Shown here one piece after another: positions 1 through 11,596 of a stretch of DNA of 43,943 nt. A model generated the notes under the pieces. That model saw only the letters and a list, made by a program, of their open reading frames with translations, was not told the DNA's origin and did no database searches. The stretch is from Sediminibacterium salmoneum NBRC 103935 (GTDB lineage Bacteria; Bacteroidota; Bacteroidia; Chitinophagales; Chitinophagaceae), in assembly GCF_000511175.1 (NCBI RefSeq), contig NZ_KI866530.1, forward strand, positions 1,196,427-1,240,369. Direction: 5' to 3'. The position numbers were made by a program, and so were the translations under genes. Each line of letters opens with the position of its first letter. Within the stretch, counting starts at the first letter, position 1.

Positions 1-726
1 CTTCCAATCGTGATAAAGTGAGAGTCGGTTCCTGCTCTCTTTGTGTTGTGCCGGTAACCAGTCGCGGTTTAAATCGAACCAGTAATGATTAAATCTCCCT
101 CCCGGCCACACTTCATTAAACTCCCTTGCATTGGGATCGCTAACCGGTGTAAAACTCTTGTGCATGTTTACCCAATTGGCGAAACGATTTAATCCGTCCG
201 GATTAAAAGAGGGGTCCAGAATAATTACTGTATTTTTCAACAATGCATCTATTTCCGGGCCTTGGGCTGCTGCCAGATAATAAGTGGCTAAAAGAGCCGC
301 ATTTGCACCACTGCTTTCATTTCCGTGAATACTATACCCCATCCATACCACAACCGGCATTTCACTGGTATTCAGGCCAGAGGATTGATCAGGATTGGTT
401 AACGCCAGGTGTTGCTGACGAATCTGTTCCAGTTTCTGCTGATTTTCAGGAGAAGTAATTATGAGCGCCAATTGCTGTCTGCCCTCGTTGGTTAGTCCGA
501 GTGGTTTCAGAATCATTCTGTCGGAAGCCTGATCAACTGCTTTTACATACTGCACCAAACGGTCATGAGTAACATGCCATTCCCCTACTTCATGTCCAAC
601 AATGCTAGCAGGCGTTGGAATTGATTTATTGTATTGAACATTCCTGGGTAAATAATACGACAGGTCCTGCGCAAAAGTGGATGCAACAAAAAGTGACAAT
701 AGAAATGCAATCGTAATTTTTTTCAT
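1..726 (-). CDS. M14 family zinc carboxypeptidase, N-terminal part (cut by window edge)
   Basis: An open frame runs from an ATG at 726 to the first base of the window without a stop (242 codons), so only the N-terminal part is visible. The first 19 or so residues (MKKITIAFLLSLFVASTFA, then QD) form a classical signal peptide, so the enzyme is exported to the periplasm or beyond. About residue 134 comes SIHGNESSG, the HxxE zinc-binding pair of metallocarboxypeptidases. FNPDGLNRFANW follows, matching the NPDG-x-x-R substrate-binding region, and then DLNRDW. The third zinc ligand (His) and the catalytic Glu would lie beyond the window. M14 enzymes of this secreted Bacteroidota type cleave C-terminal residues of peptides or cell-wall peptides; the substrate cannot be told here. 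An AAGGA ribosome-binding sequence lies just before the start. Confidence 0.85.
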   Translation of the reverse strand, partial: MKKITIAFLLSLFVASTFAQDLSYYLPRNVQYNKSIPTPASIVGHEVGEWHVTHDRLVQYVKAVDQASDRMILKPLGLTNEGRQQLALIITSPENQQKLEQIRQQHLALTNPDQSSGLNTSEMPVVVWMGYSIHGNESSGANAALLATYYLAAAQGPEIDALLKNTVIILDPSFNPDGLNRFANWVNMHKSFTPVSDPNAREFNEVWPGGRFNHYWFDLNRDWLPAQHKESRNRLSLYHDWK

Positions 727-768
727 TCCTTACCAATTTGAACCGGTAAGTTACTGAAGAAAAATTAT

Positions 769-2427
<1,659 letters not shown>

Positions 2428-2461
2428 TTAAAAGGGAAATCCGAAGGAACTTGCCTTTTGA

Positions 2462-3457
2462 TTACCATTCCGCCCTTGCCGAGGGATTAACAGACAGAGA
2501 AACAAAATCCCCTTGTTGAAATTTATGGTAGGCCGTAATGGCAATCATGGCAGCATTATCTGTACAATAGCTAAAATCGGGAATGAATGTTTTCCAGCCT
2601 CGTTTCTGCCCCATTTTAATTAAACCGTTTCTTAAACCGCTATTGGCACTTACTCCACCAGCAATACAGACTTGTTTTACATTTGTCTGTTGAACAGCTT
2701 TTGCCAGTTTCTTCAATAAAATCTGAACTATTGTATGTTGCACGGATGCGCACAAATCATCTCGGTTCGCTTCAATAAAACCCGGCTCCTGCTTTTGCAA
2801 GAAGTATAAAACAGAGGTTTTTAAACCACTAAAAGAAAAATTAAGTTCGGGTATTTGAGGCTCGGCAAATTTAAATTTCAAAGGATCCCCCAATTTCGCA
2901 TACCGGTCAATTAATGGTCCGCCCGGGTAAGGCAAACCCAGCAGTTTAGCTGTTTTATCAAAAGCTTCTCCCGCAGCATCATCAATGGTTTCTCCAATTA
3001 CTTCCAGTTCAAGGGCAGATTTAGCCAACACAATCTGTGTATGCCCGCCACTGACGGTTAAACATAGAAATGGAAAAGTGGGTCTTTGTTCAGGTATTAA
3101 GTTAGCAAGCACATGCGCCTGCATATGATGCACGGCAATCAGAGGAATCTGCAAGGAAAGCGAAAGTGATTTGGCAAACTGTGTTCCAACTAAGAGACTG
3201 CCTATTAAGCCCGGTGCCTGCGTAAAGGCAATAGCACTGAGATCCGACAGCTTTGATCCTGCCTGCAATAATGCCTGATCTACAACGGGCACAATATTTT
3301 GCATATGTGCCCTGCTGGCCAATTCAGGAACCACTCCCCCGTATTGCTCATGTACAGACTGTGATGCAATGATATTACTAAGAATTTCGCCGTCTTTACA
3401 AACGGACGCAGCCGTTTCATCGCAGGAAGATTCTATTGCCAGAATTGTTGTGCCCAT
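2462..3457 (-). CDS. tsaD: tRNA N6-adenosine threonylcarbamoyltransferase TsaD
   Basis: This 331-residue ASKHA-fold protein transfers threonylcarbamoyl from TC-AMP to A37 of ANN-decoding tRNAs, working with TsaB and TsaE in the cytoplasm. It opens with ILAIESSCDETAASV, the family's N-terminal phosphate-binding strand. HHMQAH holds metal ligands His111 and His115, SGGHT is the second nucleotide motif, and GGVSANSGLR is near the C-terminus. Length is normal for the family and the protein looks intact. It lies 12 bases after the end of the broken permease gene on the same strand. A TATTTTTG element sits 4 bases before the ATG, suggesting its own, possibly leaderless, promoter. Confidence 0.97.
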   Translation of the reverse strand: MGTTILAIESSCDETAASVCKDGEILSNIIASQSVHEQYGGVVPELASRAHMQNIVPVVDQALLQAGSKLSDLSAIAFTQAPGLIGSLLVGTQFAKSLSLSLQIPLIAVHHMQAHVLANLIPEQRPTFPFLCLTVSGGHTQIVLAKSALELEVIGETIDDAAGEAFDKTAKLLGLPYPGGPLIDRYAKLGDPLKFKFAEPQIPELNFSFSGLKTSVLYFLQKQEPGFIEANRDDLCASVQHTIVQILLKKLAKAVQQTNVKQVCIAGGVSANSGLRNGLIKMGQKRGWKTFIPDFSYCTDNAAMIAITAYHKFQQGDFVSLSVNPSARAEW

Positions 3458-3461
3458 CCGG

Positions 3462-3469
3462 CAAAAATA
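3462..3469 (-). promoter_or_regulatory. Candidate -7 promoter element (TATTTTTG) directly before tsaD
   Basis: TATTTTTG matches TAnnTTTG exactly and ends 4 bases before the tsaD ATG. With initiation normally about 5-8 bases after this element, transcription would start at or next to the start codon, giving a leaderless message. No clear -33 TTTG is visible. Confidence 0.35.
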
Positions 3470-4723
3470 CTATTTAGTTCTGATGGCAACTACCGGATCC
3501 AGTTTAGCCGCAATGGAAGCCGGAATAATTCCTGCCAATACCCCCAGACCAATACAAATACTAAGACCCAGTATCACAATATTAGGTGCAATGTATATCG
3601 GGAAAGGAAGTATAGAACTCAGTACCAGTGACAAAAGCCAAACCAGGGTAAGTCCAATTAAACCTCCGAGTACACATAGAAAAGCACTCTCCAATAAAAA
3701 CTCAGTTAAAATAGGTACCTCTTTTTGCCCCGATTGCTTTCTTTAATCCAATCTGGCTGGTCTTTCTCTTACCGTCACAAACATAATATTGGCTACCCCA
3801 AACGCACCTACAATCAAACTCAGTCCGGCAATGGCCCATCCACCGGCAGTAACCTGTCCAAAGAACCCGTTTACCTGCTCACTGAACATGGCCACATCAT
3901 TACAGGTAAAATTATCTTCCTGTGTGGGGCTCAATTTTCGCAATTGTCGCATTACTCCGTTCAACTCATCCTGCAATGCAGAAGAGGCAATTTTAGGTTT
4001 GCCTTGTACTATGATATTCGGACTACTGGTTTCCGGACTATATATACTTGCGAAATATCGGTACGGAACAATCATACAATCGTCGTAGTTAAAGCCTCCA
4101 ATGAAACTTTGACCTTGTTTTTTTATAACACCAACCACATACACTTTTCGGCCACCAAAAGAAATTTCTTTACCCACTGCTTTTTCAGCTTTTCCGTACA
4201 ATTCCTCCGCCACTTTAAAACCGATAACTCCCACTGCAGATCCCCTTAAAAAGTCAGACTCAATTAAATATCTACCCGTTTCTATATCAATTGTCTGAAT
4301 ATTATTGAACTCTCCGGTTACTCCATAAATACTTGTATTATTCAGAATATTGTCGAGATAGCTGTAGTTTACATTTCTACTTACAAAAAAAGCTGCATAA
4401 GCCGCCAGTTCGCTTTTTTGTTTTAGTGCATCCAGTTCTTCAATCTTAACATTGGGCCTTTTCATGTATTTCCACCAGGGATAATCGGGACCACCGCCGT
4501 AATTCCATTTGTCTATATAAATGGTATTGCTCCCTAAAGTTTTGATGTCATTCTGCACTTTTCTTTCCAGACTATCCACTGTAGCCAGCACCCCGATTAT
4601 GCAGAAAATTCCGATGGTAATTCCAAATAAGGAGAGGAAAGTGCGTAATTTATTTACTTTAAGCTCCTGCAATGCCATACGGAAGCTGTTCCATAAAATA
4701 CTGAGTAATTTAACCATACTCAA
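3470..4723 (-). pseudogene. MacB/FtsX-type ABC transporter permease, broken by two compensating frameshifts
   Basis: The 326-codon first part has an N-terminal membrane helix (about 25-50), a long extracytoplasmic MacB_PCD-type domain, and the second helix leading to NIMFVTVRER. It then runs into RPARLD and a stop at 3743-3745. Shifting the frame at about 3761 reads TSQIGLKKAIGAKRGT, the loop expected after this point in MacB-type permeases. One extra T near 3713 returns to the original frame, and ILTEFLLESAFLCVLGG continues through the last two membrane helices to the stop at 3470. The intact protein would have about 417 residues. No partner ATPase gene is next to it. It is either a real pseudogene or two assembly or base-calling errors in about 50 bases. 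Such permeases export lipoproteins, peptides or drugs; the substrate is unknown. Confidence 0.85.
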
Positions 4724-4880
4724 ATGTACGTTTAATCATCACTTTAAAGGCCTGTTTTATGTAAACGGTTGATAGTACTGTTCAAGCAGTCTTAATAAAT
4801 GACAACAACGAATTCAACAGGAAGCATTTATTGTATTTCCACACAACCAAAGTCTTCGCCTATTGTATATATAAATGAGT

Positions 4881-4888
4881 TAAATTTG
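4881..4888 (+). promoter_or_regulatory. Candidate -7 promoter element (TAAATTTG) for the sdhCAB operon
   Basis: TAAATTTG matches TAnnTTTG exactly and lies 29 bases before the sdhC ATG, leaving room for a short leader. The -33 region lacks a clean TTTG (only TATTG at 4861-4865, with short spacing). It sits in the 194-base gap between the divergent permease and sdhC. Confidence 0.45.
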
Positions 4889-4917
4889 CGGAGATTTAAC
4901 CAAAATAATCTTGCTAT

Positions 4918-5619
4918 ATGACCTGGAAACAAGTCTTTACATCGTCAGTTGGAAAAAAACTGGTTATGGGATTAACCGGAATTTCCCTCGTTTTGTTTTT
5001 AATTGTCCACGCAGGTATCAATGCCTGTGTATTTGCAGACCTTGCCGACCCCAATGAAAATGGCGAAATGTTTAATAAGGCTGCCCATTTTATGGGATCT
5101 ACCGTATTAATCAGAATCATGGAAATTGGACTTTTTGCAGGCATAATTTTACATATTTTCCAGGGATACCTGTTAACCCTAGAAAACAAACAAAAAAGAG
5201 CAGTAGGCTACGCGGTTACTTATAAAGACGGAAGTAAATGGTATAGCAGAAGTATGGGCTTACTGGGTACACTTATCCTGATTTTCCTTGTGTTGCACCT
5301 ATATCATTTTTGGGTTTCTGCTCGTTTTACACACGAAGGATTGGCCCCGGTAACCTACAATGGCGTTGAAATGCACAATATGTTTGCACTTATGCAGGCA
5401 ACATTCACAGAATGGTGGATTATTGGTGTTTATACTGCAGGTTGTATATCTCTGGCTTATCACCTGGCTCACGGTTTCCAAAGTGCATTCAGAACTTTAG
5501 GAGTTCACAATAAGCGCTACACAACCCTATTAACCTCAGTAGGATACGCCTATTCAATCATTATTGCGCTTGCATTCATCTTAATGCCTTTGAGCTTTAA
5601 ACTAGGATGGATCGGATAG
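4918..5619 (+). CDS. sdhC: Succinate dehydrogenase/fumarate reductase cytochrome b subunit
   Basis: This 233-residue membrane protein anchors the SdhAB catalytic pair and passes electrons between succinate and the quinone pool. Five hydrophobic segments are visible (about 15-35, 60-85, 113-133, 160-182, 207-228). Histidines in the membrane spans that are candidates for ligating two b hemes include His31, His79, His127/His130 and His182/His185. This is the single-subunit, five-helix, di-heme type (as in Wolinella Frd and Bacillus Sdh), used by Bacteroidota in place of separate SdhC and SdhD. It is first in the sdhC-sdhA-sdhB order with 50 and 44 base gaps. Direction of catalysis in vivo cannot be told from sequence. 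Confidence 0.95.
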   Translation: MTWKQVFTSSVGKKLVMGLTGISLVLFLIVHAGINACVFADLADPNENGEMFNKAAHFMGSTVLIRIMEIGLFAGIILHIFQGYLLTLENKQKRAVGYAVTYKDGSKWYSRSMGLLGTLILIFLVLHLYHFWVSARFTHEGLAPVTYNGVEMHNMFALMQATFTEWWIIGVYTAGCISLAYHLAHGFQSAFRTLGVHNKRYTTLLTSVGYAYSIIIALAFILMPLSFKLGWIG

Positions 5620-5669
5620 TCGGTTATTATTAAAAAAGTATATTCAAATCATCATAAACCTTTGGATCT

Positions 5670-7643
5670 ATGTTAAATGCTAAAATTCCTACCGGACCAT
5701 TAGAAAGTAAGTGGGCTGAGTACAAGGGACATTGCAAACTCGTTAACCCTGCCAATAAGCGTAAACTGGAAGTAATAGTTGTGGGAACCGGATTAGCGGG
5801 AGCTTCTGCAGCTGCTTCTTTGGGTGAGCTGGGTTATAAAGTAAAAGCATTTTGTTTTCAGGATTCTCCCCGTCGTGCGCACTCCATTGCAGCACAGGGT
5901 GGAATTAATGCAGCAAAAAATTATCAGAACGACGGAGACAGTGTGTTCCGTTTGTTTTACGATACCATTAAAGGTGGTGATTACAGAGCAAGAGAAGCAA
6001 ACGTGCACAGACTTTCCGAAGTGAGTGCCAATATCATAGATCAGTGCGTTGCTCAAGGTGTACCCTTTGCAAGAGAATATGGTGGTTTGCTAAGCAACCG
6101 TTCATTTGGTGGTACTCAGGTACAGAGAACCTTCTATGCCGCAGGACAGACCGGTCAACAATTATTGATTGGCGCATACCAGGCTTTGGAGCGCCAGGTT
6201 GCTTTAGGAAATGTAACCATGTATAGCAGACACGAAATGCTGGAAGTGGTAACCATTGATGGAAAAGCAAGAGGTATTATTGCCCGTGACCTGGTAAGCG
6301 GCAAACTGGAAAGACATTTTGGACACGCAGTATTGTTGTGTTCTGGTGGATACGGTAACGTTTTCTATTTATCTACCAATGCAATGGGTAGCAACGTAAC
6401 CGCTGCGTGGAAAGCACATAAGAAAGGAGCAGCTTTTGCGAATCCTTGTTTCACTCAGATTCACCCTACCTGTATTCCGGTAAGTGGTGATCATCAGAGT
6501 AAGCTTACCCTGATGTCTGAGTCATTAAGAAATGACGGTAGAATCTGGGTTCCCAAAAAACAAAACGACACCAGAAAAGCAACCGATATACCAGAAGAAG
6601 AAAGAGATTACTATTTGGAAAGAAGATATCCTGCATTTGGTAACCTCGTTCCAAGAGACGTAGCATCCAGAGCGGCGAAAGAGCGTTGTGATGCAGGATA
6701 CGGTGTAGGAAGCAGCAAGCAGGCGGTATATCTGGATTATGCAGATGCCATACTGAGATACGGCAAAATTGAGGCCGGTAAACAAGGTAGAGTGAATGCA
6801 TCTCAGGAAGAAATTATTGCTTTGGGTAAGGAAGTGGTGAAAGCCAAATATGGTAACCTTTTTGATATGTATGAAAAGATTACCGGTGAAAACCCTTATG
6901 AAGTTCCTATGAGAATTTACCCTGCAGTACACTATACCATGGGTGGACTTTGGGTGGATTATGAATTGCAGACAACTGTTCCTGGCTTGTATGCATTGGG
7001 AGAAGCTAATTTCAGTGACCACGGTGCCAACCGCTTGGGTGCTTCTGCTTTGATGCAGGGGCTGGCTGACGGATACTTTGTAATTCCTTACACTCTAGGA
7101 AACTATTTAGCAGATGAAATCTATAACAAATCTATTGAAACCTCCCACCCTGCTTTTGAACAAGCAGAGAAAGCGGTTAGCGATAGAATTCATCAATTGA
7201 TGAGTATTAAAGGAAAGCAGTCTGTAGAAAGTTTCCACAAGCGTCTGGGTAAAATTATGTGGGACAAATGTGGAATGGCCAGAAACAAAGAAGGTCTTGA
7301 ACAGGCCATAAAGGAAATTCAGGCCTTGAAGAAGGAATTCTGGAGTGATGTTAGAATTCCAGGTGAAATTAATGAAATGAACACTGAACTGGATAAGGCA
7401 AACCGCGTTGCAGACTTCATTGAACTGGGAGAACTAATGTGTATTGATGCATTAAACCGTAATGAAAGTTGTGGCGGTCACTTCAGAGAAGAATTCCAGA
7501 CTCCGGACGGGGAAGCTTTAAGAGACGATGCAGGTTATATGTATGTAGCAGCCTGGGAATTCAAAGGTGAACATCAGTGGGATTTACATAAAGAAACGTT
7601 GAACTACGATGTTATTAAGCCAACACAACGTAATTACAAATAA
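5670..7643 (+). CDS. sdhA: Succinate dehydrogenase/fumarate reductase flavoprotein subunit
   Basis: The 657-residue catalytic subunit oxidises succinate to fumarate (or the reverse) using covalent FAD. A Rossmann motif [17 protein letters not shown] lies at about 37-53. [14 protein letters not shown] carries His71, the expected FAD attachment residue. HPTCIP and [11 protein letters not shown] lie in the substrate-binding and active-site regions, and [19 protein letters not shown] is the second FAD-binding block. Length fits the longer SdhA type that pairs with the five-helix SdhC. The gene is intact, between sdhC and sdhB, and appears cotranscribed with them. Confidence 0.97.
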   Translation: MLNAKIPTGPLESKWAEYKGHCKLVNPANKRKLEVIVVGTGLAGASAAASLGELGYKVKAFCFQDSPRRAHSIAAQGGINAAKNYQNDGDSVFRLFYDTIKGGDYRAREANVHRLSEVSANIIDQCVAQGVPFAREYGGLLSNRSFGGTQVQRTFYAAGQTGQQLLIGAYQALERQVALGNVTMYSRHEMLEVVTIDGKARGIIARDLVSGKLERHFGHAVLLCSGGYGNVFYLSTNAMGSNVTAAWKAHKKGAAFANPCFTQIHPTCIPVSGDHQSKLTLMSESLRNDGRIWVPKKQNDTRKATDIPEEERDYYLERRYPAFGNLVPRDVASRAAKERCDAGYGVGSSKQAVYLDYADAILRYGKIEAGKQGRVNASQEEIIALGKEVVKAKYGNLFDMYEKITGENPYEVPMRIYPAVHYTMGGLWVDYELQTTVPGLYALGEANFSDHGANRLGASALMQGLADGYFVIPYTLGNYLADEIYNKSIETSHPAFEQAEKAVSDRIHQLMSIKGKQSVESFHKRLGKIMWDKCGMARNKEGLEQAIKEIQALKKEFWSDVRIPGEINEMNTELDKANRVADFIELGELMCIDALNRNESCGGHFREEFQTPDGEALRDDAGYMYVAAWEFKGEHQWDLHKETLNYDVIKPTQRNYK

Positions 7644-7687
7644 TCGTTGTTATTAAAGCAAATTAAAAACCGAATTAATTTTAAGCA

Positions 7688-8452
7688 ATGGAACACTATC
7701 ATATGAATCTGAACTTAAAAGTTTGGAGACAAAAAAACAGCAATACAAAAGGTGACTTCAAAACGTATCAGGTAAAAAACATTTCATCAGAAATGAGTTT
7801 TCTGGAAATGTTCGATGTACTGAACGAGCAATTGATTAGCGAAGGGGAAGAACCAGTTGCATTTGATCACGATTGTAGAGAGGGAATTTGTGGAATGTGC
7901 TCAATGTACATCAATGGAAAGCCACATGGTCCCTGGCAGGCAAATACTACCTGTCAATTACATATGCGTGCTTTCAAAGACGGAGACACGATTGTGGTTG
8001 AACCCTGGAGAGCCAATGCCTTCCCTGTTATTAAAGACTTAACTGTAGACAGAACTTCATTTGATAGAATTATCCAGGCAGGGGGCTATATCAGCGTTAA
8101 CACCGGTAATGCGGTTGACGGTAATGCCTTACCTATTAACAAAGACAATGCAGATAATAGTTTTGCAGCTGCCATGTGTATTGGATGTGGTGCCTGTGTA
8201 GCAGCTTGTAAAAACAGTTCTGCCATGTTATTCCTGAGCGCGAAAGTGAGCCACCTTGCTTTATTGCCACAAGGAGAACCCGAGCGCAAGACCCGTGTAT
8301 TGAACATGGTAGCACAGATGGATAAAGAAGGTTTTGGTGCTTGTACCAATACAGGTGCTTGTGAAGCAACTTGTCCTAAGGAAATATCTTTAACAAATAT
8401 TGCCAGATTGAACGCAGAATACCTAAGCGCAAGTTTAAGTGCAGAGAAATAA
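7688..8452 (+). CDS. sdhB: Succinate dehydrogenase/fumarate reductase iron-sulfur subunit
   Basis: The 254-residue electron-transfer subunit links the flavin of SdhA to the hemes of SdhC. The cysteine pattern for all three clusters is present. The [2Fe-2S] cluster is CREGICGMC (Cys63, 68, 71) plus Cys89. The [4Fe-4S] cluster is CIGCGAC (Cys164, 167, 170) with Cys229 of the last motif as the usual fourth ligand. The [3Fe-4S] cluster uses Cys174, Cys219 and Cys225 by the usual interleaved pattern. It is last in the operon and is followed by a strong hairpin at 8504-8530. Confidence 0.96.
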   Translation: MEHYHMNLNLKVWRQKNSNTKGDFKTYQVKNISSEMSFLEMFDVLNEQLISEGEEPVAFDHDCREGICGMCSMYINGKPHGPWQANTTCQLHMRAFKDGDTIVVEPWRANAFPVIKDLTVDRTSFDRIIQAGGYISVNTGNAVDGNALPINKDNADNSFAAAMCIGCGACVAACKNSSAMLFLSAKVSHLALLPQGEPERKTRVLNMVAQMDKEGFGACTNTGACEATCPKEISLTNIARLNAEYLSASLSAEK

Positions 8453-8503
8453 TTTTAATGAGCGTATTGTTTACTATTCAATACTTCACTTGAAATAAAT
8501 TAA

Positions 8504-8530
8504 GAAAAGTCCCAATTACTGGGACTTTTC
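8504..8530. terminator. Hairpin terminator between sdhB and the convergent membrane kinase-like gene
   Basis: A perfect 11-base-pair stem (GAAAAGTCCCA / TGGGACTTTTC) with a 5-base loop. It lies 51 bases after the sdhB stop and 18 bases after the stop of the opposite gene, so it can serve both directions. The TTTT within the stem gives a partial U-run on the plus strand. Confidence 0.75.
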
Positions 8531-8548
8531 CATTTTACAATCCTGCAA

Positions 8549-9358
8549 TTATCGCTTAATCAAATTGCCTGTTTTAGACACCATATGATGTATGGCTTTA
8601 TCCAGATCATTGGCAGCAGTTGCAATCCCCTCCTTTACTAAAATAAATGTATCCGGATCATTTGGTATATCGCGCATCAATGCGGCTAAACCAAGTATAT
8701 TACTCAACGGAGCTCTTACTGTATGCGAACTCATGAAAGCAATTTCACGCAGATAACCGTTCTGTTCCCGGATCATCTGTTCCTGATGTCTGGCTTTATT
8801 TCTTTCATTTATGAGTCGCTCGTATACTTTTCTTTCAAAATAAATACCAATATAGGCGAAAACGGCACAAAGCACTACCACAGCAATAGCATTGGTAGTA
8901 AACATTTTTCTATAAATATCATCGCTGATTTCCTGCCAGCTACTCGAGTTGGGAACAAAAATTATTGTAGCAGCAAATGTGAGAACACTAACAACAAAAT
9001 ATCCAATCACTTCGGCCCTGTATTCCCTTGTATTTCCCAGCATAAAAACCAGGGCAAAAATGGTGGGAATAATATAGAGATAAGCCCCAGCATTTAGTCC
9101 CTCCACCGAAGTGATTGCACACAAGAATATGTTTACTGCTAATACCACTGAAGTATTTTTAAACCTGCTATAGCCCCAATAATCCAACAACATAATGATC
9201 CCAATAACAAATGCAAATGCATATAAAAGCCAGGCAGATAACCAAAGGCCTCTGATATGATTGGTTATACCAGTACCCAGAATAACTGTGAGCGCAACCA
9301 CACCAAAAGAAATAAGTCTGCGGGAAGCAGCCCTTTGCTTGGAAATAATTGATACCAT
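8549..9358 (-). CDS. Six-helix membrane protein with HisKA dimerisation domain and no ATPase domain
   Basis: The 269-residue protein has about six membrane helices (15-33, 40-60, 69-86, 92-108, 115-135, 154-173), an amphipathic linker rich in Arg, Glu and Gln (175-200), and a kinase-type H-box FMSSHTVRAPLSNILGL with candidate phospho-acceptor His212. It then ends about 55 residues later, where a normal histidine kinase would begin its HATPase_c domain. No N, G1 or G2 box is found here or between its stop and sdhB, so this looks like a natural short form and not a frameshift. It might be phosphorylated in trans or act as a membrane phosphotransfer or regulatory protein; that is inference. No response regulator is adjacent. 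Confidence 0.75.
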   Translation of the reverse strand: MVSIISKQRAASRRLISFGVVALTVILGTGITNHIRGLWLSAWLLYAFAFVIGIIMLLDYWGYSRFKNTSVVLAVNIFLCAITSVEGLNAGAYLYIIPTIFALVFMLGNTREYRAEVIGYFVVSVLTFAATIIFVPNSSSWQEISDDIYRKMFTTNAIAVVVLCAVFAYIGIYFERKVYERLINERNKARHQEQMIREQNGYLREIAFMSSHTVRAPLSNILGLAALMRDIPNDPDTFILVKEGIATAANDLDKAIHHMVSKTGNLIKR

Positions 9359-9441
9359 AGGGTTGTTTTATACCTTATCTACGAAATTTAAACCCATTCG
9401 GTTTTCCTATTATTCATTATTTTCATAAAAAGAATCATTCC

Positions 9442-11592
9442 ATGAGACTGCTATTGCCTATATGCATCTTTTCCCTGCTTCTGACAGCCTGTTCCAACGT
9501 AAAAAACAATGAAGAAATGAATTACCAATGGCCGAAAACACAGGCACCTGTTGCCCTTAAAAAAGAGCATGTTAGAATATTACACGGTGACACCGTTCCC
9601 GACCCCTATTACTGGATGATTGACTATTTTAAAAAGGGGCCTGACAGCACAGAAGTGGTAAACTACCTGACTGCTGAAAATAATTATACAGAGCAAATGA
9701 TGGCTGGAACAAAAAATTTACAAACCCGGCTTTTCAATGAAATGAAAGCCAGGATTAAGGAAAAAGATGAATCTGTTCCCGTATTCAATAATGGATACTA
9801 TTACTACACGCGCGCAGAGGAAGGCAAACAATATTATAAGTATTGCAGAAAGAAAGGTAGTCTTACCGCCAAAGAAGAGATACTACTAGATGTGGATCTG
9901 ATGGCAGAGGGAAAATCTTATTACTCCATATCAGGCATAACAGTTAGCCCTGATAATCGCTTGCTTTTGTTTGGTATTGATGAAGTATCCCGAAGACAAT
10001 ATACTTTGAAAATTAAAAATCTGGAAACCGGAGAAATTTTGTCAGATGACATTAAAGGCACCAGTGGACAAGGAGTCTGGGCCAACGACAACAAAACCAT
10101 TTTTTATACTTTAAATAACCCGGTGACTTTGCTTTCTGAAAAAATCATGAGACACCAGTTGGGAAGTACCAGTCCGGATAATACCGTGTACGAAGAAAAA
10201 GATAAAAGCAATTATATTGGGGTGAGCAAAACCAAAAACGGTCAGTTCATTCTGATTACCTCACAGGCAACCCTTTCTTCGGAAGTTTTTTTCATCAATG
10301 CCAATCAGCCCAATGATGCATTTGTATCGTTCCAGCCCAGAATAAAAAATGTACTATACGATATTGTTGCACTAGACGATCGTTTTTTAATCAGGACCAA
10401 TCTGGATGCCCTTAATTTCAAAGTGATGGAATGTCCGCTCAATAAAACCGGGGTTACTAACTGGAAAGAAGTTATTCCACACAGAAAAGATATTCTGGTA
10501 CAGAGCGTAGATGCGTTTAAAAAATTCACCATCATTACAGAAAGAAAGAATGGGCTCATTCAACTGAATATCAAACAGAGTTTTAGTTCGGGAGAACATT
10601 ATATAGCCTTTGACGAACCAGCATATACTGCCAGCTTAGGTTCCAACCCCAATTATTTTACAGACTCCATCCGATTCATCTACACTTCATTAACAACACC
10701 ATACTCTGTTTATGACTACAATGTTCAGGACAAGACTAAAACATTACAAAAGCAAGTGGAAGTGTTGGGAGGTTATAATATCAATGATTATGCAACTGAA
10801 CGCATTTATGCACCAGCCAGTGATGGTACAAAAATTCCCATTTCACTGGTTTACAAAAAAGGTTTAAAGAAGGATGGGAAGTCTCCCCTGTTATTATATG
10901 CATACGGTTCATATGGCTATTCATTAGACGCTGAATTCAACAGTACTTTCATCAGCCTGTTAAACAGAGGATTTGTATATGCATTGGCGCATATAAGAGG
11001 GGGTGAAGATTTGGGCAGACAATGGTATGAAGAAGGGAAGTTATTGAAAAAGAAAAACTCTTTCACCGACTTCATCAATTGCGGAGAATACCTGATTCAA
11101 CAGCAGTTTACCAGTAAAGAACACTTGTATGCCAATGGAGGCAGTGCAGGCGGACTGCTAATGGGTGCAGTTAGTACTATGGCACCAGACTTATGGAAGG
11201 GTGTTATTGCAGAAGTACCTTTTGTTGATGTTGTAAATACCATGTTAGATGAAAGCATTCCATTAACAACTAATGAATTTGATGAATGGGGAAATCCGAA
11301 AGAAAAAGTCTATTACAATTATCAGAAGAGCTACTCGCCTTACGAAAACGTAACTGCAAAAAAATACCCGAATTTACTGGTAACTACCGGATTACATGAT
11401 AGTCAGGTACAGTATTTTGAGCCTGCTAAATGGGTAGCAAAATTGAGAAGTATGAAAACAGACAATAATGTGCTGCTTTTAAAGACGAATATGGATTATG
11501 GTCATGGCGGTGCATCTGGAAGATTTGACTACTTAAAAGAAACGGCCTTTAATTTTGCATTCCTGCTTGCCCTTGAAGGCATTATGGAATAA
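9442..11592 (+). CDS. S9A prolyl oligopeptidase / oligopeptidase B-like lipoprotein
   Basis: This 716-residue serine peptidase has an N-terminal lipoprotein signal (LLLTAC, lipid-anchored Cys at residue 17), so it acts in the periplasm or outer membrane. The N-terminal part begins with VPDPYYWMIDYF, the entry motif of S9A enzymes, followed by the seven-bladed propeller that gates access. The C-terminal alpha/beta-hydrolase domain carries the triad: Ser568 in GGSAGG, Asp653 in GLHDSQV, His688 in DYGHGG. The overall pattern is closest to oligopeptidase B (PtrB), which cleaves short peptides after basic residues, though specificity is not proven by sequence. The gene is intact and just upstream of the trmN6-like gene (4-base gap). 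Confidence 0.92.
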   Translation: MRLLLPICIFSLLLTACSNVKNNEEMNYQWPKTQAPVALKKEHVRILHGDTVPDPYYWMIDYFKKGPDSTEVVNYLTAENNYTEQMMAGTKNLQTRLFNEMKARIKEKDESVPVFNNGYYYYTRAEEGKQYYKYCRKKGSLTAKEEILLDVDLMAEGKSYYSISGITVSPDNRLLLFGIDEVSRRQYTLKIKNLETGEILSDDIKGTSGQGVWANDNKTIFYTLNNPVTLLSEKIMRHQLGSTSPDNTVYEEKDKSNYIGVSKTKNGQFILITSQATLSSEVFFINANQPNDAFVSFQPRIKNVLYDIVALDDRFLIRTNLDALNFKVMECPLNKTGVTNWKEVIPHRKDILVQSVDAFKKFTIITERKNGLIQLNIKQSFSSGEHYIAFDEPAYTASLGSNPNYFTDSIRFIYTSLTTPYSVYDYNVQDKTKTLQKQVEVLGGYNINDYATERIYAPASDGTKIPISLVYKKGLKKDGKSPLLLYAYGSYGYSLDAEFNSTFISLLNRGFVYALAHIRGGEDLGRQWYEEGKLLKKKNSFTDFINCGEYLIQQQFTSKEHLYANGGSAGGLLMGAVSTMAPDLWKGVIAEVPFVDVVNTMLDESIPLTTNEFDEWGNPKEKVYYNYQKSYSPYENVTAKKYPNLLVTTGLHDSQVQYFEPAKWVAKLRSMKTDNNVLLLKTNMDYGHGGASGRFDYLKETAFNFAFLLALEGIME

Positions 11593-11596
11593 TTGT

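Noticed and set aside
3725..4249. 174-codon plus-strand frame opposite the permease
   Set aside because: Antisense shadow; composition and content show no protein family.
9442..11592. S9A peptidase as a defence or toxin component
   Set aside because: A common lipoprotein peptidase with a full catalytic triad and housekeeping neighbours.
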